Assembly (NCBI RefSeq): GCF_900113485.1 | Contig: NZ_FOPM01000017.1 | Span: forward strand, 1 to 64,000 | Reading direction: 5' to 3' | Length of the DNA: 64,000 nucleotides | Origin: Methylobacterium gossipiicola | GTDB lineage: Bacteria; Pseudomonadota; Alphaproteobacteria; Rhizobiales; Beijerinckiaceae | In this document: positions 45,420 through 55,270 of the stretch, one piece after another | Layout of the letters: every line of letters starts with the position of its first letter | Position numbering within the stretch: the stretch's first letter is position 1 | The notes under the pieces: model-generated | Databases searched by the model: none | The model's input: the letters and a program-made list of their open reading frames with translations, nothing else | Told to the model about the DNA's origin: nothing | Position numbers and translations under genes: made by a program

Positions 45420-46460
45420 GTGAAACCCTTCGCCTATGCGCTTGCCCTCGGGCTCGCGACCGCCCAGCTCGCCAGCGCCGCCCTCGCCGCCGACATCACG
45501 GGCGCCGGCGCGACCTTCCCGTTCCCGGTCTATTCCAAGTGGGCGGAAGCCTATCGCAAGGAAAGCGGCCTCGGCCTCAACTACCAGTCCATCGGCTCCG
45601 GCGGCGGCGTGAAGCAGATCCTGGCCAAGACCGTGGATTTCGGCGCCACCGACGCGCCGCTGAAGGGACCCGCCCTTGAGAAGGACGGCCTCGTGCAGTT
45701 CCCCACCGTCATGGGCGGTGTCGTCACCGTGGTGAACATTGCGGGCGTCGAGCCGGGCAAGCTGAAGCTCACCGGCGAGATCGTCGCCGACATCTATGCC
45801 GGCAAGATCGCCAAGTGGTCGGATGCCCGCATCGCCAAGCTCAACGAGGGCGTGAAGCTCCCCGACGCCAACATCACCCCGGTCTACCGTTCGGACGCCT
45901 CGGGCACGACCAACATCTTCACCACCTACCTCTCCCAGGTCTCCGAGAGCTGGAAGAAGGAATTCGGCGCCGCCACCACGGTGAGCTGGCCGGCCGGCCA
46001 GGGCGGCAAGGGCAACGAGGGCGTCACCGCCACCGTCAAGCAGGTGCCCAACGCCATCGGCTACGTCGAGTCGGCCTATGCCAAGCAGAACAAGCTGAGC
46101 CACACCCTGCTCCAGAACAAGGCCGGCAAGTTCCCGCAGCCCGACGACAAGGCGTTCCAGGCCGCCGCCGCCAGCGCCGACTGGAAGTCCGCCCCCGGCT
46201 TCGGCATCTCGCTGACCAACCAGGCCGGCGAGGACGCCTGGCCGATCACCGCCGCGACCTTCATCCTCGTCTACAAGGAGCCCGCCGATCCGGCCAAGAC
46301 CGCCGACGTGCTGAAGTTCTTCGACTGGGCCTACAAGAACGGCGACAAGCTCGCCACCGAACTCGATTACGTGCCCCTGCCCGACAAGGTCGTCGATCTG
46401 ATCCACACGGAGTGGAAAGAGATCAAGGGCAAGGACGGCAAGGTCGTCTTCGGCAAGTAA
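45420..46460 (+). CDS. pstS: Phosphate-binding protein PstS
   Basis: Periplasmic phosphate receptor for the PstSCAB importer, 346 aa. The signal peptide runs to about residue 23 (LATAQLASAALA-AD). Phosphate-contact motifs are GAGATFPFPVYSKW, SIGSGGGVKQI, VDFGATDAPL and YRSDASGTTNIFTTYL. Start is GTG 45420, after GGAGAG at good spacing; the upstream in-frame codons do not fit a signal sequence. Preceded by the triple Pho box. Confidence 0.96.
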   Translation: MKPFAYALALGLATAQLASAALAADITGAGATFPFPVYSKWAEAYRKESGLGLNYQSIGSGGGVKQILAKTVDFGATDAPLKGPALEKDGLVQFPTVMGGVVTVVNIAGVEPGKLKLTGEIVADIYAGKIAKWSDARIAKLNEGVKLPDANITPVYRSDASGTTNIFTTYLSQVSESWKKEFGAATTVSWPAGQGGKGNEGVTATVKQVPNAIGYVESAYAKQNKLSHTLLQNKAGKFPQPDDKAFQAAAASADWKSAPGFGISLTNQAGEDAWPITAATFILVYKEPADPAKTADVLKFFDWAYKNGDKLATELDYVPLPDKVVDLIHTEWKEIKGKDGKVVFGK

Positions 46461-46588
46461 GCCATCGGCGGCAATCTCCATCGACGGGCCCGGCGTTCGC
46501 GTCGGGCCCGTCTCTTGGAAAATGACGGCCGGTCGGCTCGCGTTTCGCGACGCAGGGTTGTAGAGGCCGCGGGGTGAAGAGATTTCGG

Positions 46589-47563
46589 ATGGGCGCCTTG
46601 ACTGAACAGATTTCCCTGACGCGCACGGCCTCGCCGGCCCGTCGCAAGCCCGGGGGGCTCGGCGACGGGTTGTTCCGCGCCGCCTCCTACGCCTCGGCGC
46701 TCCTCGTCCTCCTGGTTCTCTTCGGCATCCTCGCCTCCATCGCGTATGGCGGCTGGCCGGCCTTCGCCGAGTTCGGCCCCGGCTTCATCACCTCCAGCGC
46801 CTGGAACATCGGCCAGGAGCAGTACGGCGCCCTCGTGGCCATCGTCGGCACCCTGGCCTCGGCGGTGCTGGCCCTCCTCATCGGCGTGCCCCTGTCGCTG
46901 GGCATCGCCATCTACCTCACGCAGCTCTGCCCCGGCTGGGCGCGCAAGCCCGTGTCGATGACCATCGAGCTCCTCGCCTCGGTGCCGAGCATCATCTACG
47001 GCATGTGGGGTCTGTTCATCTTCGCGCCGCTCTTCGCCCGCTTCGTCCAGATGCCGGTGTCGAACCTGGTGGAGGGGATGCCCGTCGTCGGCACCCTGTT
47101 CTATGCCCGCGTGCCCTCGGGCGTCGGCATCCTCACGGCCGGCATCATCCTGGCCATCATGATCGTGCCGTTCGTGGCCTCGATCACCCGCGACATGCTC
47201 GACCAGATCCCCACGGTGCTGCGCGAGAGCGCCTACGGCATCGGCTGCACCACCTGGGAGGTGGTGCGCCACGTCCTCGTGCCCCAGGCCTCCGTGTCGA
47301 TCATCGGCGCGATCATGCTCGGCCTCGGCCGGGCGCTCGGCGAGACCATGGCGGTGACCTTCGTCATCGGCAACGCCAACCGTCTCTCGGCCTCGGTGTT
47401 CGATCCCGGCTCCACCATCGCGTCGCGCATCGCCAACGAGTTCAACGAGGCCGACGGCCTGCAGCTGAACTCCCTCATGGCCCTCGGCTGCATCCTCTTC
47501 GTCATCACCTTCGTCGTTCTCATCATCGCCCGCCTGCTCGTCCGGCGCGTGAAGGTCGCCTGA
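46589..47563 (+). CDS. pstC: Phosphate ABC transporter permease PstC
   Basis: Inner-membrane permease, 324 aa, six TM helices. The permease EAA loop is [23 protein letters not shown] and a later [18 protein letters not shown] is typical of PstC. A periplasmic loop follows TM1. ATG 46589 has GAAGAG about 7 bases before it; a GTG at 46574 is in frame. It is followed at once by pstA. Confidence 0.94.
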   Translation: MGALTEQISLTRTASPARRKPGGLGDGLFRAASYASALLVLLVLFGILASIAYGGWPAFAEFGPGFITSSAWNIGQEQYGALVAIVGTLASAVLALLIGVPLSLGIAIYLTQLCPGWARKPVSMTIELLASVPSIIYGMWGLFIFAPLFARFVQMPVSNLVEGMPVVGTLFYARVPSGVGILTAGIILAIMIVPFVASITRDMLDQIPTVLRESAYGIGCTTWEVVRHVLVPQASVSIIGAIMLGLGRALGETMAVTFVIGNANRLSASVFDPGSTIASRIANEFNEADGLQLNSLMALGCILFVITFVVLIIARLLVRRVKVA

Positions 47564-47579
47564 GGGAGCCTTGAAAGCC

Positions 47580-48473
47580 ATGGACGCGACCAACACCCTC
47601 ATCCCCGCCGCGCCGCCCCTGCGGGCGAGCCGGGTCCGCCCGAGCCGCCGGGTCGCCGACAAGCTGCTCGTCGGCGCCAGCACGGCCGCCACCCTCGTCG
47701 GCATCGTCGTGCTCGGCTCGATCCTGGCCATGCTCATCATCGAGGGCGTGAAGGGCTTTTCGCCCCTGCTCTTCACGGAGCCGACGCCGGGCCCCGGATC
47801 GGACGGCGGCGGCATCGCCAACGCGATCCTCGGCAGCCTCGTGATGACGGTGCTGGGCATCCTCGTCGCCACGCCCATCGGCGTCATGGCGGGAACCTAC
47901 CTCGCCGAGTACGGCCGCCACTCGAAGCTCGCCGACCTCATCCGCTTCCTCAACGACATCCTGCTCTCGGCGCCCTCGATCCTCATCGGCCTGTTCGTCT
48001 ACACCCTGATGGTTCGACCCATGGGCAGCTATTCCGGCTGGGCCGGCGCGGTCGCGCTCGCCATCATCGCCACGCCGGTGATCGTGCGGACCACCGAGGA
48101 CATGCTGCGCCTCGTGCCCGCCACCCTGCGCGAGGCCGGCGCGGCCCTCGGCGCTCCGCCCTCGAAGGTCATCACCGCCATCACGTGGCGCGGGGCGTCC
48201 GCCGGCATCGTCACCGGCATCATCCTGGCGCTGGCCCGCATCGCCGGCGAGACCGCGCCGCTCCTGTTCACGGCGCTCAACAACAACAGCTGGTTCTCGT
48301 CCAACCTCATGGGCGGCGTGCCGAACCTGCCGGTGATGATCTACCAGTTCGCCCTCTCGCCCTACGCCAACTGGCAGCAGCTCGCCTGGGCCGGGGCGCT
48401 TCTCATCACCGTCACGATCCTCGCCCTGTCGATCGTCGCCCGCTTCGTCATCAAGCCCCAACGGGCGCGCTGA
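47580..48473 (+). CDS. pstA: Phosphate ABC transporter permease PstA
   Basis: Second permease of the importer, 297 aa, six TM helices. Motifs include [34 protein letters not shown] and the EAA loop [21 protein letters not shown], then [18 protein letters not shown] 47580 is used; TTG 47571, nine bases earlier in frame, lies nearer the GAGGGAG motif at 47562-47568 and is a real alternative. It is 16 bp after pstC. Confidence 0.94.
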   Translation: MDATNTLIPAAPPLRASRVRPSRRVADKLLVGASTAATLVGIVVLGSILAMLIIEGVKGFSPLLFTEPTPGPGSDGGGIANAILGSLVMTVLGILVATPIGVMAGTYLAEYGRHSKLADLIRFLNDILLSAPSILIGLFVYTLMVRPMGSYSGWAGAVALAIIATPVIVRTTEDMLRLVPATLREAGAALGAPPSKVITAITWRGASAGIVTGIILALARIAGETAPLLFTALNNNSWFSSNLMGGVPNLPVMIYQFALSPYANWQQLAWAGALLITVTILALSIVARFVIKPQRAR

Positions 48474-48525
48474 TCCCCCGCCACGCCCCACGGCCTCCCC
48501 TGTTCGACCGAAGGACTCGCCACCG

Positions 48526-49344
48526 ATGAACGCCGCCAACGGGATCACCTCCGCGCAGCTCACCGGACGCCACAAGGCGGACGAGAATGCCCCCGTCCGC
48601 ATCGCCGTGAAGGACCTCAACTTCTATTACGGCAGCTTCCACGGCCTGAAGAACGTGAACCTCGACTTCCACGACCGGCAGGTGACGGCCCTCATCGGCC
48701 CCTCGGGCTGCGGGAAATCGACCCTGCTGCGCACCTTCAACCGGATCTACAGCCTGTATCCGGACCAGCGCGCCGAGGGGCAGATCCTCCTCGACGGTCA
48801 GAACGTCCTCGATGCCAAGGTCGATCTCAACGAACTGCGCTCGCGCATCGGCATGGTGTTCCAGAAGCCGACCCCGTTCCCCATGTCGATCTACGACAAC
48901 GTCGCCTTCGGCCTGCGCCTCTACGAGAAGCTGCCGAAAGCCGACCTCGACGTGCGGGTGGAGGAGTCGCTCCGCAAGTCCGCCCTGTGGGACGAGGTGA
49001 AGGACAAGCTCAAGCAATCCGGCATGGGCCTCTCGGGCGGTCAGCAGCAGCGCCTGTGCATCGCCCGCACCGTGGCCCAGCGCCCGGAAGTGATCCTGTT
49101 CGACGAGCCGACCTCGGCCCTCGATCCGATCTCGACGGGCCGCATCGAGGAGCTCATCGAGCAGCTGCGCTCGGAGTTCACCATCGTCATCGTGACCCAC
49201 AACATGCAGCAGGCCGCGCGCATCTCGCAATTCACCGCGTTCATGTATCTCGGCGAGCTCGTGGAGTTCGGTCCGACCACGCGGATCTTCATGAACCCCG
49301 AGAAGCGCCAGACCCAGGACTACATCACCGGCCGCTTCGGCTGA
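48526..49344 (+). CDS. pstB: Phosphate ABC transporter ATPase PstB
   Basis: ATPase of the PstSCAB importer, 272 aa. Walker A is GPSGCGKST, the signature motif is [16 protein letters not shown] and Walker B is [13 protein letters not shown], with the switch His in [12 protein letters not shown]. It is 52 bp after pstA. A GC-rich hairpin follows the stop. Confidence 0.97.
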   Translation: MNAANGITSAQLTGRHKADENAPVRIAVKDLNFYYGSFHGLKNVNLDFHDRQVTALIGPSGCGKSTLLRTFNRIYSLYPDQRAEGQILLDGQNVLDAKVDLNELRSRIGMVFQKPTPFPMSIYDNVAFGLRLYEKLPKADLDVRVEESLRKSALWDEVKDKLKQSGMGLSGGQQQRLCIARTVAQRPEVILFDEPTSALDPISTGRIEELIEQLRSEFTIVIVTHNMQQAARISQFTAFMYLGELVEFGPTTRIFMNPEKRQTQDYITGRFG

Positions 49345-49355
49345 TCCTTTCGGAG

Positions 49356-49376
49356 GAGGGGGCGCGTCGCCCCCTC
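49356..49376 (+). terminator. Hairpin between pstB and phoU
   Basis: A 9-bp perfect stem (GAGGGGGCG with CGCCCCCTC) and a 3-nt loop, followed by GATTTCG, lie 11 bp after pstB. The T-run is short; it could be a partial attenuator that lowers phoU-phoB transcription relative to pstSCAB, or a processing barrier. Confidence 0.55.
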
Positions 49377-49519
49377 GATTTCGCCCTCGTGCCTCCCACG
49401 AAACGCCCGCTGTGCCGTCGGCATCGGAACGAGAACCGTCCGGGACCGTGGCGTTTCACGAGGCACCCTCACCGCCCTGTGGCAGGTTTCCCGGACGAGA
49501 CCTGACCGAGGAGTGCGAC

Positions 49520-50254
49520 ATGCCCGACCACATCGTCAGTTCCTACGACACCGACCTCGAAGACCTGCGCCGCTCCATCTCGGAGATGGGCGGGATCGCC
49601 GAGAAGATGATGACCGACGCGAGCAACGCCCTCGTGCGGCGCGACGTGCCCCTCGCCCAGGCGGTCATCGCCGCCGACCGGCGCCTCGACACCCTGCAGC
49701 GCGAGATCGAGGAGCGGGCGATCCTGCTCATCGCCCGGCGCCAGCCCATGGCCATCGACCTGCGCGAGACGGTCTCGGCCATCCGGGTCTCGAACGACCT
49801 CGAGCGCATCGGCGATCTCGCCAAGAACGTCGCCAAGCGCGTCGTCGCCATCGCCGAGCAGATCCAGCCGCAGAAGATCGTCATCGGCGTCCAGCACATG
49901 AGCGACCTCGTGCAGGAGCAGCTGAAGGACGTCCTCGACGCCTATGGCAGCCGCGACACCAAGGCGGCTTTGGACGTGTGGGAGCGCGACGACGCCATCG
50001 ACGCCCTCTACAACTCCCTGTTCCGCGAACTCCTGACCTACATGATGGAGGACCCGCGCAACATTTCGTTCTGCACGCACTTGCTCTTCTGCGCCAAGAA
50101 CATCGAGCGCATCGGCGACCACACCACCAACATCGCGGAGACGATCGACTACCTCGTCACCGGCGTCAACAGCCTCGCCGAGAGCGACCGCCCGAAGAAC
50201 GACGCCTCGAACTACGCCACCGTCGACCTGCCGCTCCCCGGCGCCAGCGCCTGA
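49520..50254 (+). CDS. phoU: Phosphate signalling protein PhoU
   Basis: A 244-aa all-helical protein linking Pst transport activity to the PhoR/PhoB system. It has two three-helix PhoU repeats; metal-site motifs are IRVSNDLERIGDLAKN (first repeat) and FCAKNIERIGDHTTNIAE (second repeat). The start MPDHIVSSYDTDLE at 49520 has GAGGAG about 8 bases upstream. Confidence 0.96.
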   Translation: MPDHIVSSYDTDLEDLRRSISEMGGIAEKMMTDASNALVRRDVPLAQAVIAADRRLDTLQREIEERAILLIARRQPMAIDLRETVSAIRVSNDLERIGDLAKNVAKRVVAIAEQIQPQKIVIGVQHMSDLVQEQLKDVLDAYGSRDTKAALDVWERDDAIDALYNSLFRELLTYMMEDPRNISFCTHLLFCAKNIERIGDHTTNIAETIDYLVTGVNSLAESDRPKNDASNYATVDLPLPGASA

Positions 50255-50461
50255 GCGGAGCGATCGACATGGCCGCCGCGTCATCGATCCTCCGGGATCG
50301 GCGGGGCATGACGGGCTCCCTCTCCCGACGGGAGGGGGGACCCGAGGCCGAACGGATCGGCCGGAGACGGACGCATCGGTCGGAGGCGGGAAACCGGCTC
50401 CGATCCTGCCAAACCAGCGCGACGGGGCCTGGCCGCGTCGCCGCATGAGCGGACGGTTGTG

Positions 50462-51163
50462 ATGAGTACGCGGATCCTCATCGTCGAGGACGAGGAGGCC
50501 CTGACCCTCCTGTTGCGCTACAACCTCGAAGCCGAGGGCTTCGTGGTCGATTCCGCCGCGCGCGGCGACGAGGCGGACCTGCGGATGCAGGAGCAGACCC
50601 CCGACCTCGTGCTCCTCGACTGGATGCTGCCGGGCCTGTCGGGGATCGAGCTCTGCCGCCGCATCCGGGCGCGCCGCGAGACCGAGCGCCTGCCGGTCAT
50701 CATGCTCACGGCCCGGGGCGAGGAGGGCGACCGCATCCGCGGCCTCGGCACCGGCGCCGACGACTACATCGTCAAGCCGTTCTCCGTGCCCGAACTCCTC
50801 GCCCGCGTGCGCGCCCTCCTGCGCCGGGCCAAGCCCGCCCACGTGGCGAACCTCCTGGTGGCCGGCGACATCGAGCTCGACCGCCTCAGCCACCGCATCC
50901 GCCGCGAGGGTCGCGAGATCCACCTCGGGCCGACGGAGTTCAAGCTCCTCGAATTCCTGATGCAGAGCCCCGGCCGGGTGTTCTCGCGCGAGCAATTGCT
51001 CGACGGGGTCTGGGGGCACGACGTCTACATCGACGAGCGCACGGTCGACGTCCATGTCGGGCGCCTGCGCAAGGCCCTCAACCGGGCGCGCCAGAGCGAC
51101 CCGATCCGCACGGTGCGGGGCTCGGGCTACTCGTTCGACGAGATGTTCGCGGGCACCGAATAG
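50462..51163 (+). CDS. phoB: Phosphate response regulator PhoB
   Basis: An OmpR-family regulator of 233 aa. The receiver has the acidic pair in VEDEEAL, phosphoacceptor D53 (LLDWMLPG) and Lys in DDYIVKPFS. The winged-helix DNA-binding domain follows (GPTEFKLLEFLMQSPGRVFSREQLLDGVWG, then RTVDVHVGRLRKAL). Target: the Pho box upstream of pstS. The sensor kinase gene phoR is not seen next to it. Confidence 0.96.
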   Translation: MSTRILIVEDEEALTLLLRYNLEAEGFVVDSAARGDEADLRMQEQTPDLVLLDWMLPGLSGIELCRRIRARRETERLPVIMLTARGEEGDRIRGLGTGADDYIVKPFSVPELLARVRALLRRAKPAHVANLLVAGDIELDRLSHRIRREGREIHLGPTEFKLLEFLMQSPGRVFSREQLLDGVWGHDVYIDERTVDVHVGRLRKALNRARQSDPIRTVRGSGYSFDEMFAGTE

Positions 51164-51200
51164 GCTCGATCCGGCCGGGCGGAAGCCCGGCCCGCCGGCC

Positions 51201-51761
51201 TCAGCGGAAGCCGCCGACGCGGCGGTCGCGCTTGCGCTCGGCCGCCGGCTGATAGGCGATCTGGGCGTGGCAGGGGCAATAGGGCAGGCCGGTGATGGCC
51301 CGCTCGCCGCAATAATGGAAATCCGGTTTGGTCGGGTCGCCGAGGGGCCAGCGGCACATGGATTCGCGCAGATCCATGATCGTCACCCGGCGCGAGGTGG
51401 TCAGGGCCAGGGGCTCCGGCTCGGCCGCCGAGACCGGCGCCTCGGGGGCCGGGGGCTGGGCCGGTTGCAGTTGCACGACCGTACCGGTTTCCCGGATCGC
51501 CGTCGCGGCGGGGCTCGTCTCGGTCACCGCCGCCGGGGCCTCGACGGCGCGGGCGGCCTTGCGCACCTCGTCGCCCGCCGGGGCCTCCACGCCCTTGGCG
51601 CCGCGTCCGGACAGGCCGAGGCGATGGATCTTGCCGATGACGGCGTTGCGGCTCACCCCGCCGAGCTGCGTGGCGATCCGGCTCGCGCTCAAGCCCTCCT
51701 GCCACAGGCGACGCAGGAGATCGACGCGCTCGTCCGACCAGCTCGGAACCGTTTCCGTCAT
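51201..51761 (-). CDS. gcrA: Cell cycle regulator GcrA
   Basis: A 186-aa GcrA-family protein that binds sigma-70 holoenzyme and methylated DNA to activate cell-cycle genes. The N-terminal HTH is WSDERVDLLRRLWQEGLSAS, then QLGGVSRNAVIGKIHRLGLSGR. A variable Ala/Pro/Glu-rich linker follows and a conserved C-terminal part (RESMCRWPLGDPTKPDFHYCG, GLPYCPCHAQIAYQ) with Cys/His. ATG 51761 is preceded by GGAGG; a second in-frame ATG lies at 51776. Confidence 0.95.
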   Translation of the reverse strand: MTETVPSWSDERVDLLRRLWQEGLSASRIATQLGGVSRNAVIGKIHRLGLSGRGAKGVEAPAGDEVRKAARAVEAPAAVTETSPAATAIRETGTVVQLQPAQPPAPEAPVSAAEPEPLALTTSRRVTIMDLRESMCRWPLGDPTKPDFHYCGERAITGLPYCPCHAQIAYQPAAERKRDRRVGGFR

Positions 51762-52126
51762 CGCCCCCTCCGCCATCGTCCACAGATCACCCCCGATTCG
51801 CGGGCACGAACAACCGGCGACGGAAGACCGTGGCCGGGGCGTTCGGGTCCGGATGGGTGACGTTCGCCTCGGGCTCTCTTCGGCGATGGGCGAACCGTAC
51901 AGGAGCGTCCGAGTCGGAGGCAAGAGCGGCCTCGGACCCGGAGGGATGCGCCGTCGAATTTCCACCACGGATCCGCCCATCGTCGGATTTTCGCGGAGCG
52001 GCGGCGTTCGGTTGCCCGCGCGCCGGGGCACGGCGGGGCGCCGCGACGTTGCCGCTGGCCGGGGCGCGGCCTATCTGGTGGCAAGCCCGCGCGGCGCCGG
52101 TCCGCGCCGCCCCCGTTGGAGACTCC
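51762..52126. other. Divergent intergenic region between gcrA and eipB
   Basis: A 365-bp spacer. Promoters for both genes should be here; none could be placed confidently. Open frames across it continue the neighbouring genes' upstream frames without family similarity. Confidence 0.4.
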
Positions 52127-53023
52127 ATGCGTCTGTCCCGCGCCACGGCTTGCCTGATCGTCGGTCTCACCGGACTCTCGGCCACCGGGGCGGTTGCCGC
52201 CGAGCCCGTGCGCCTCGCCAGCCACCGGGCGATCTACGACCTTTCCCTGGCCCAGAGCGGCGGCACCCGGGCGGTGGAGAGCGCGCGCGGGCGCATCGTC
52301 ATCGAATTCTCGGGCGATGCCTGCAAGGGCTACAGCATGCAGACCCGGCAGGTGACGGTGCTGGAGAGCGGCGAGACCGGCAGCCGCACGTCCGATCTGC
52401 GCAACACCACCTTCGAGGGCGCCGACGGGCGCAGCTACCGCTTCAAGGTCGGCACCCTCCTCAACGGGGCGCCCGGCCAGTCCGTGGACGGCACCGCCGA
52501 GGTCACGGCCGAGGCCCTGAAGGTGCGCCTGAAGGAACCCAAGCGCGAGGTGTTCGAGGCGAAGGGCGAGGTGCTGTTCCCCACGGCCCACATGCGCCGC
52601 CTCATCGAGGCCGCGCGGGGAGGCACCACCACCCTCTCGGTCAAGGTCTACGACGGCACCGACGACGGTCGGAAGGTCTACGACACCCTGGCGGTGATCG
52701 GGCACGCGGCGCCGGCCAAGGCGGACGCTTCCAAGGCGGACGCTTCCAAGGCGGACCCTTCCAAGGCAGACGTGTCCCAGGCCGAGGGCGACCGCGACAA
52801 GCCCCTGCGCGAGGGGGACATGGCGGGAATGACCCACTGGCCGGTGACCTTGAGCTACTTCACCGCCGGTTCCGGCGAGCGGACGCCGATCTACGTCCTC
52901 ACCTTCGACCTCTACGAGAACGGGGTGAGCGGCAACCTGCGCCTCGATTACGGCGAGTTCGCCGTGGCGGGCAACCTCACCCGCCTCGACAAGTTGCCGG
53001 CCGCGACGGACTGCAAGTCCTGA
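52127..53023 (+). CDS. eipB: EipB-family (DUF1849) cell envelope integrity protein
   Basis: Periplasmic protein of 298 aa, with a signal peptide (residues 1-23, ending GAVAA). EipB folds as a beta-spiral barrel and is needed for envelope integrity in Brucella. Here, RLASHRAIYDLSLAQSGG, GRIVIEFSGDACKGYSMQ and HWPVTLSYFTAG are the conserved strands. Two cysteines (in GDACKGY and close to the C-terminus, TDCKS) could form the known disulfide. An odd insertion is a four-unit tandem repeat of K-A-D-x-S at about residues 198-217, encoded by a 15-bp repeat. Confidence 0.88.
   Translation: MRLSRATACLIVGLTGLSATGAVAAEPVRLASHRAIYDLSLAQSGGTRAVESARGRIVIEFSGDACKGYSMQTRQVTVLESGETGSRTSDLRNTTFEGADGRSYRFKVGTLLNGAPGQSVDGTAEVTAEALKVRLKEPKREVFEAKGEVLFPTAHMRRLIEAARGGTTTLSVKVYDGTDDGRKVYDTLAVIGHAAPAKADASKADASKADPSKADVSQAEGDRDKPLREGDMAGMTHWPVTLSYFTAGSGERTPIYVLTFDLYENGVSGNLRLDYGEFAVAGNLTRLDKLPAATDCKS
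52718..52777 (+). repeat. 15-bp tandem repeat within eipB
   Basis: Four in-frame 15-bp units encode K-A-D-A-S, K-A-D-A-S, K-A-D-P-S and K-A-D-V-S. The first two units are identical and the other two differ by one to four bases. This is a likely slippage-prone, variable-length linker. Confidence 0.9.
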
Positions 53024-53047
53024 GGTCTCGGCCGCGCGGAACGCGCC

Positions 53048-53380
53048 TCAGAAATCCTCGCTGCCCGGGGTGGGCTCCGCAAACCCGTCGTCGAACTCCG
53101 TGGGCGAGAGCCGGCGCCAGGCCGCCGCGATCCGCTCGGGCGGCACCGCTAGGGCTTCCGACGCCGCCATGAGGGTGGATTCGTCGCCCATGACGTGATC
53201 GAGGAGGCCGGCGAGGAAGCCGGGCTCCGCGGCGCTGGCCCGCAACGTGTCGGGGGTCACGCCGGTGGCGTTGAGGAAGGGATAGAGGCGTTCGTCGTCC
53301 GTCGCCATCCAGGCGAGGATCGCGAGGGCGAGGCGTTCGGCCGAATCGCGACCGTCGTCGGGTTTGCGTTTCGTCAACAT
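53048..53380 (-). CDS. DUF3572-family protein
   Basis: A 110-aa cytoplasmic protein. The DUF3572 pattern is [27 protein letters not shown], then [20 protein letters not shown]. Function unknown. It is convergent with the eipB gene and divergent from divK, its start being 77 bp from the divK start. The start [10 protein letters not shown] was chosen over an upstream ATG with non-conserved sequence. Confidence 0.83.
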   Translation of the reverse strand: MLTKRKPDDGRDSAERLALAILAWMATDDERLYPFLNATGVTPDTLRASAAEPGFLAGLLDHVMGDESTLMAASEALAVPPERIAAAWRRLSPTEFDDGFAEPTPGSEDF

Positions 53381-53457
53381 GTATCCGCTATTCCTCCTCT
53401 GGCCGGCCATGCTTTCCAGAGACGAATGCGCCGCTCGAACGCCGGGAACAATGGGCC

Positions 53458-53838
53458 ATGACAAAGACCGTGCTCATCGTCGAGGACAACGAGCTCAACA
53501 TGAAGCTCTTCAACGACCTGTTGGAGGGGCATGGCTACGCGACGCTCAAGACCGCCAACGGGATCGAGGCCATCGAACTCGCCCGCGCCCACCGCCCCGA
53601 CCTCATCCTCATGGACATCCAGCTCCCCGAGGTGTCCGGCCTCGAAGTGACGAAGTGGCTCAAGGAGGACGACGAGCTGAAGGCGATTCCCGTCATCGCC
53701 ATCACGGCCTTCGCCATGAAGGGCGACGAGGAACGCATCCGCGAGGGCGGCTGCGAAGCCTACCTGTCGAAGCCGATCTCCGTGGCCCGTTTCCTCGCCA
53801 CCGTCCGCCAGTACCTCGGCGACGGCCGAGCCTCCTGA
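53458..53838 (+). CDS. divK: Cell division response regulator DivK
   Basis: A 126-aa single-domain receiver with no output domain. Acidic pair in VEDNELN, phosphoacceptor D53 ([13 protein letters not shown]) and Lys in YLSKPISV. In alphaproteobacteria it is phosphorylated by DivJ, dephosphorylated by PleC, and controls CtrA through DivL/CckA. Located 54 bp ahead of pleD, the conserved divK-pleD arrangement. Confidence 0.97.
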   Translation: MTKTVLIVEDNELNMKLFNDLLEGHGYATLKTANGIEAIELARAHRPDLILMDIQLPEVSGLEVTKWLKEDDELKAIPVIAITAFAMKGDEERIREGGCEAYLSKPISVARFLATVRQYLGDGRAS

Positions 53839-53892
53839 GCCCGTCCGTCCGCCCGCGTGGGCGGTGCCTTCGACCCCCAAGCGCGAGGACCG

Positions 53893-55266
53893 ATGTCGGC
53901 CCGAATCCTCATCGTCGACGACCTCTTTCCCAACGTGAAGCTCCTCGAGACCAAGCTCACGATGGAGTATTTCGACGTTCTGGCCGCCATGAACGGGCCG
54001 GACGCCCTGGCGATCTGCGCCAAGGGCCTGTGCGACCTCGTGCTCCTCGACGTGATGATGCCCGGCATGGACGGGTTCGAGGTCTGCCGCCGGCTCAAGA
54101 ACGACCCCAACACCGCCCACCTGCCCGTGGTGATGGTGACGGCCCTCGACCAGCCGTCCGACCGCCTGCGCGGCCTCGATGCCGGGGCCGACGATTTCCT
54201 CACCAAACCCATCGACGATATCGCCCTGTTCGCCCGGGTGCGCAGCCTGGTGCGCCTGAAGGCCGTGACGGACGAACTCCGCTGCCGCGCCCTCGCGTCG
54301 CGGGATTTCGGCATGGGCGATCCCCTGGCGCTGGCCACCGCCGAGACGGGGCTCAACGCCTCGCTCCTCGTGGTGGAGGACCGCGCGAGCGCGGCCGACC
54401 GCCTGTCCTCGGCCCTGGGCCAGCACTACGCCGTCACCGTCGAGGCCGATCCGCACAAGGCCCTGGTGCTGGCCACGGACGGGGCTTTCGACCTCGCCCT
54501 GGTGAGCCTCGATCTTCAGGACTTCGATGGCCTGCGCCTGTGTAGCCAGCTGCGCTCCCTCGACCGGACGCGGGCCATGCCGGTGGTGATGATCGCCGAG
54601 CCGCACGACAAGGCACGGGTGGTGCGCGGCCTCGATTTCGGGGTGCACGATTACCTCATGCGGCCCGTGGACCGGAACGAACTCGTGGCCCGTGTGCGCA
54701 CGCAAGTGCGGCGTCGCCGGTTCTCCGACACCCTGCGGGGCGCCGTGCAAGCCTCCATGGAACTCGCGATCATGGACGGGCTCACGGGCCTGCACAACCG
54801 GCGTTACCTCGACAGCCACCTGGGTGCCCTGTTCGAGGAAGCCGTCCAGCGCGGGCGCCCCGTGGCGGCCCTCATGCTCGACATCGACCGGTTCAAGGCC
54901 ATCAACGACACCTGGGGCCACGAGGCCGGCGACGAGGTGCTGCGCGCCTTCGCCGACCGCATCCGCACCCATACGCGCGGCATCGACATCGTCTCCCGCT
55001 ACGGCGGCGAGGAGGTGGTGATCATCCTGCCCGATGCCGAGGCGACGGAAGCCCACGCCATCGCCGAGCGTATCCGCGAGCGGGTCGAAGCCCTGCCGTT
55101 CGCGATCCAGCGCGACACCCTCAAGATCGCCGTCACGGTTTCCATCGGCGTGTCGTGGCGTCGACCCGAGGATACGAGCCCCGGCGACATGCTCAAGCGC
55201 GCCGACCGCGCCCTGTACCGGGCGAAGCATGCCGGCCGCAACCGTGTCGAGGCGGCGGCGGCCTGA
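53893..55266 (+). CDS. pleD: Response regulator diguanylate cyclase PleD
   Basis: Makes cyclic di-GMP during the cell cycle. 457 aa: receiver 1 (D53 in LLDVMMPGMDG), a degenerate receiver 2 as a dimerisation adaptor (about 155-270; VSLDLQDFDG), and a GGDEF domain with active site YGGEEV. An RxxD product-inhibition site (RGID) precedes the active site by five residues. Start MSARILIVDD at 53893. Forms the divK-pleD pair. Confidence 0.97.
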   Translation: MSARILIVDDLFPNVKLLETKLTMEYFDVLAAMNGPDALAICAKGLCDLVLLDVMMPGMDGFEVCRRLKNDPNTAHLPVVMVTALDQPSDRLRGLDAGADDFLTKPIDDIALFARVRSLVRLKAVTDELRCRALASRDFGMGDPLALATAETGLNASLLVVEDRASAADRLSSALGQHYAVTVEADPHKALVLATDGAFDLALVSLDLQDFDGLRLCSQLRSLDRTRAMPVVMIAEPHDKARVVRGLDFGVHDYLMRPVDRNELVARVRTQVRRRRFSDTLRGAVQASMELAIMDGLTGLHNRRYLDSHLGALFEEAVQRGRPVAALMLDIDRFKAINDTWGHEAGDEVLRAFADRIRTHTRGIDIVSRYGGEEVVIILPDAEATEAHAIAERIRERVEALPFAIQRDTLKIAVTVSIGVSWRRPEDTSPGDMLKRADRALYRAKHAGRNRVEAAAA

Positions 55267-55270
55267 CGGT

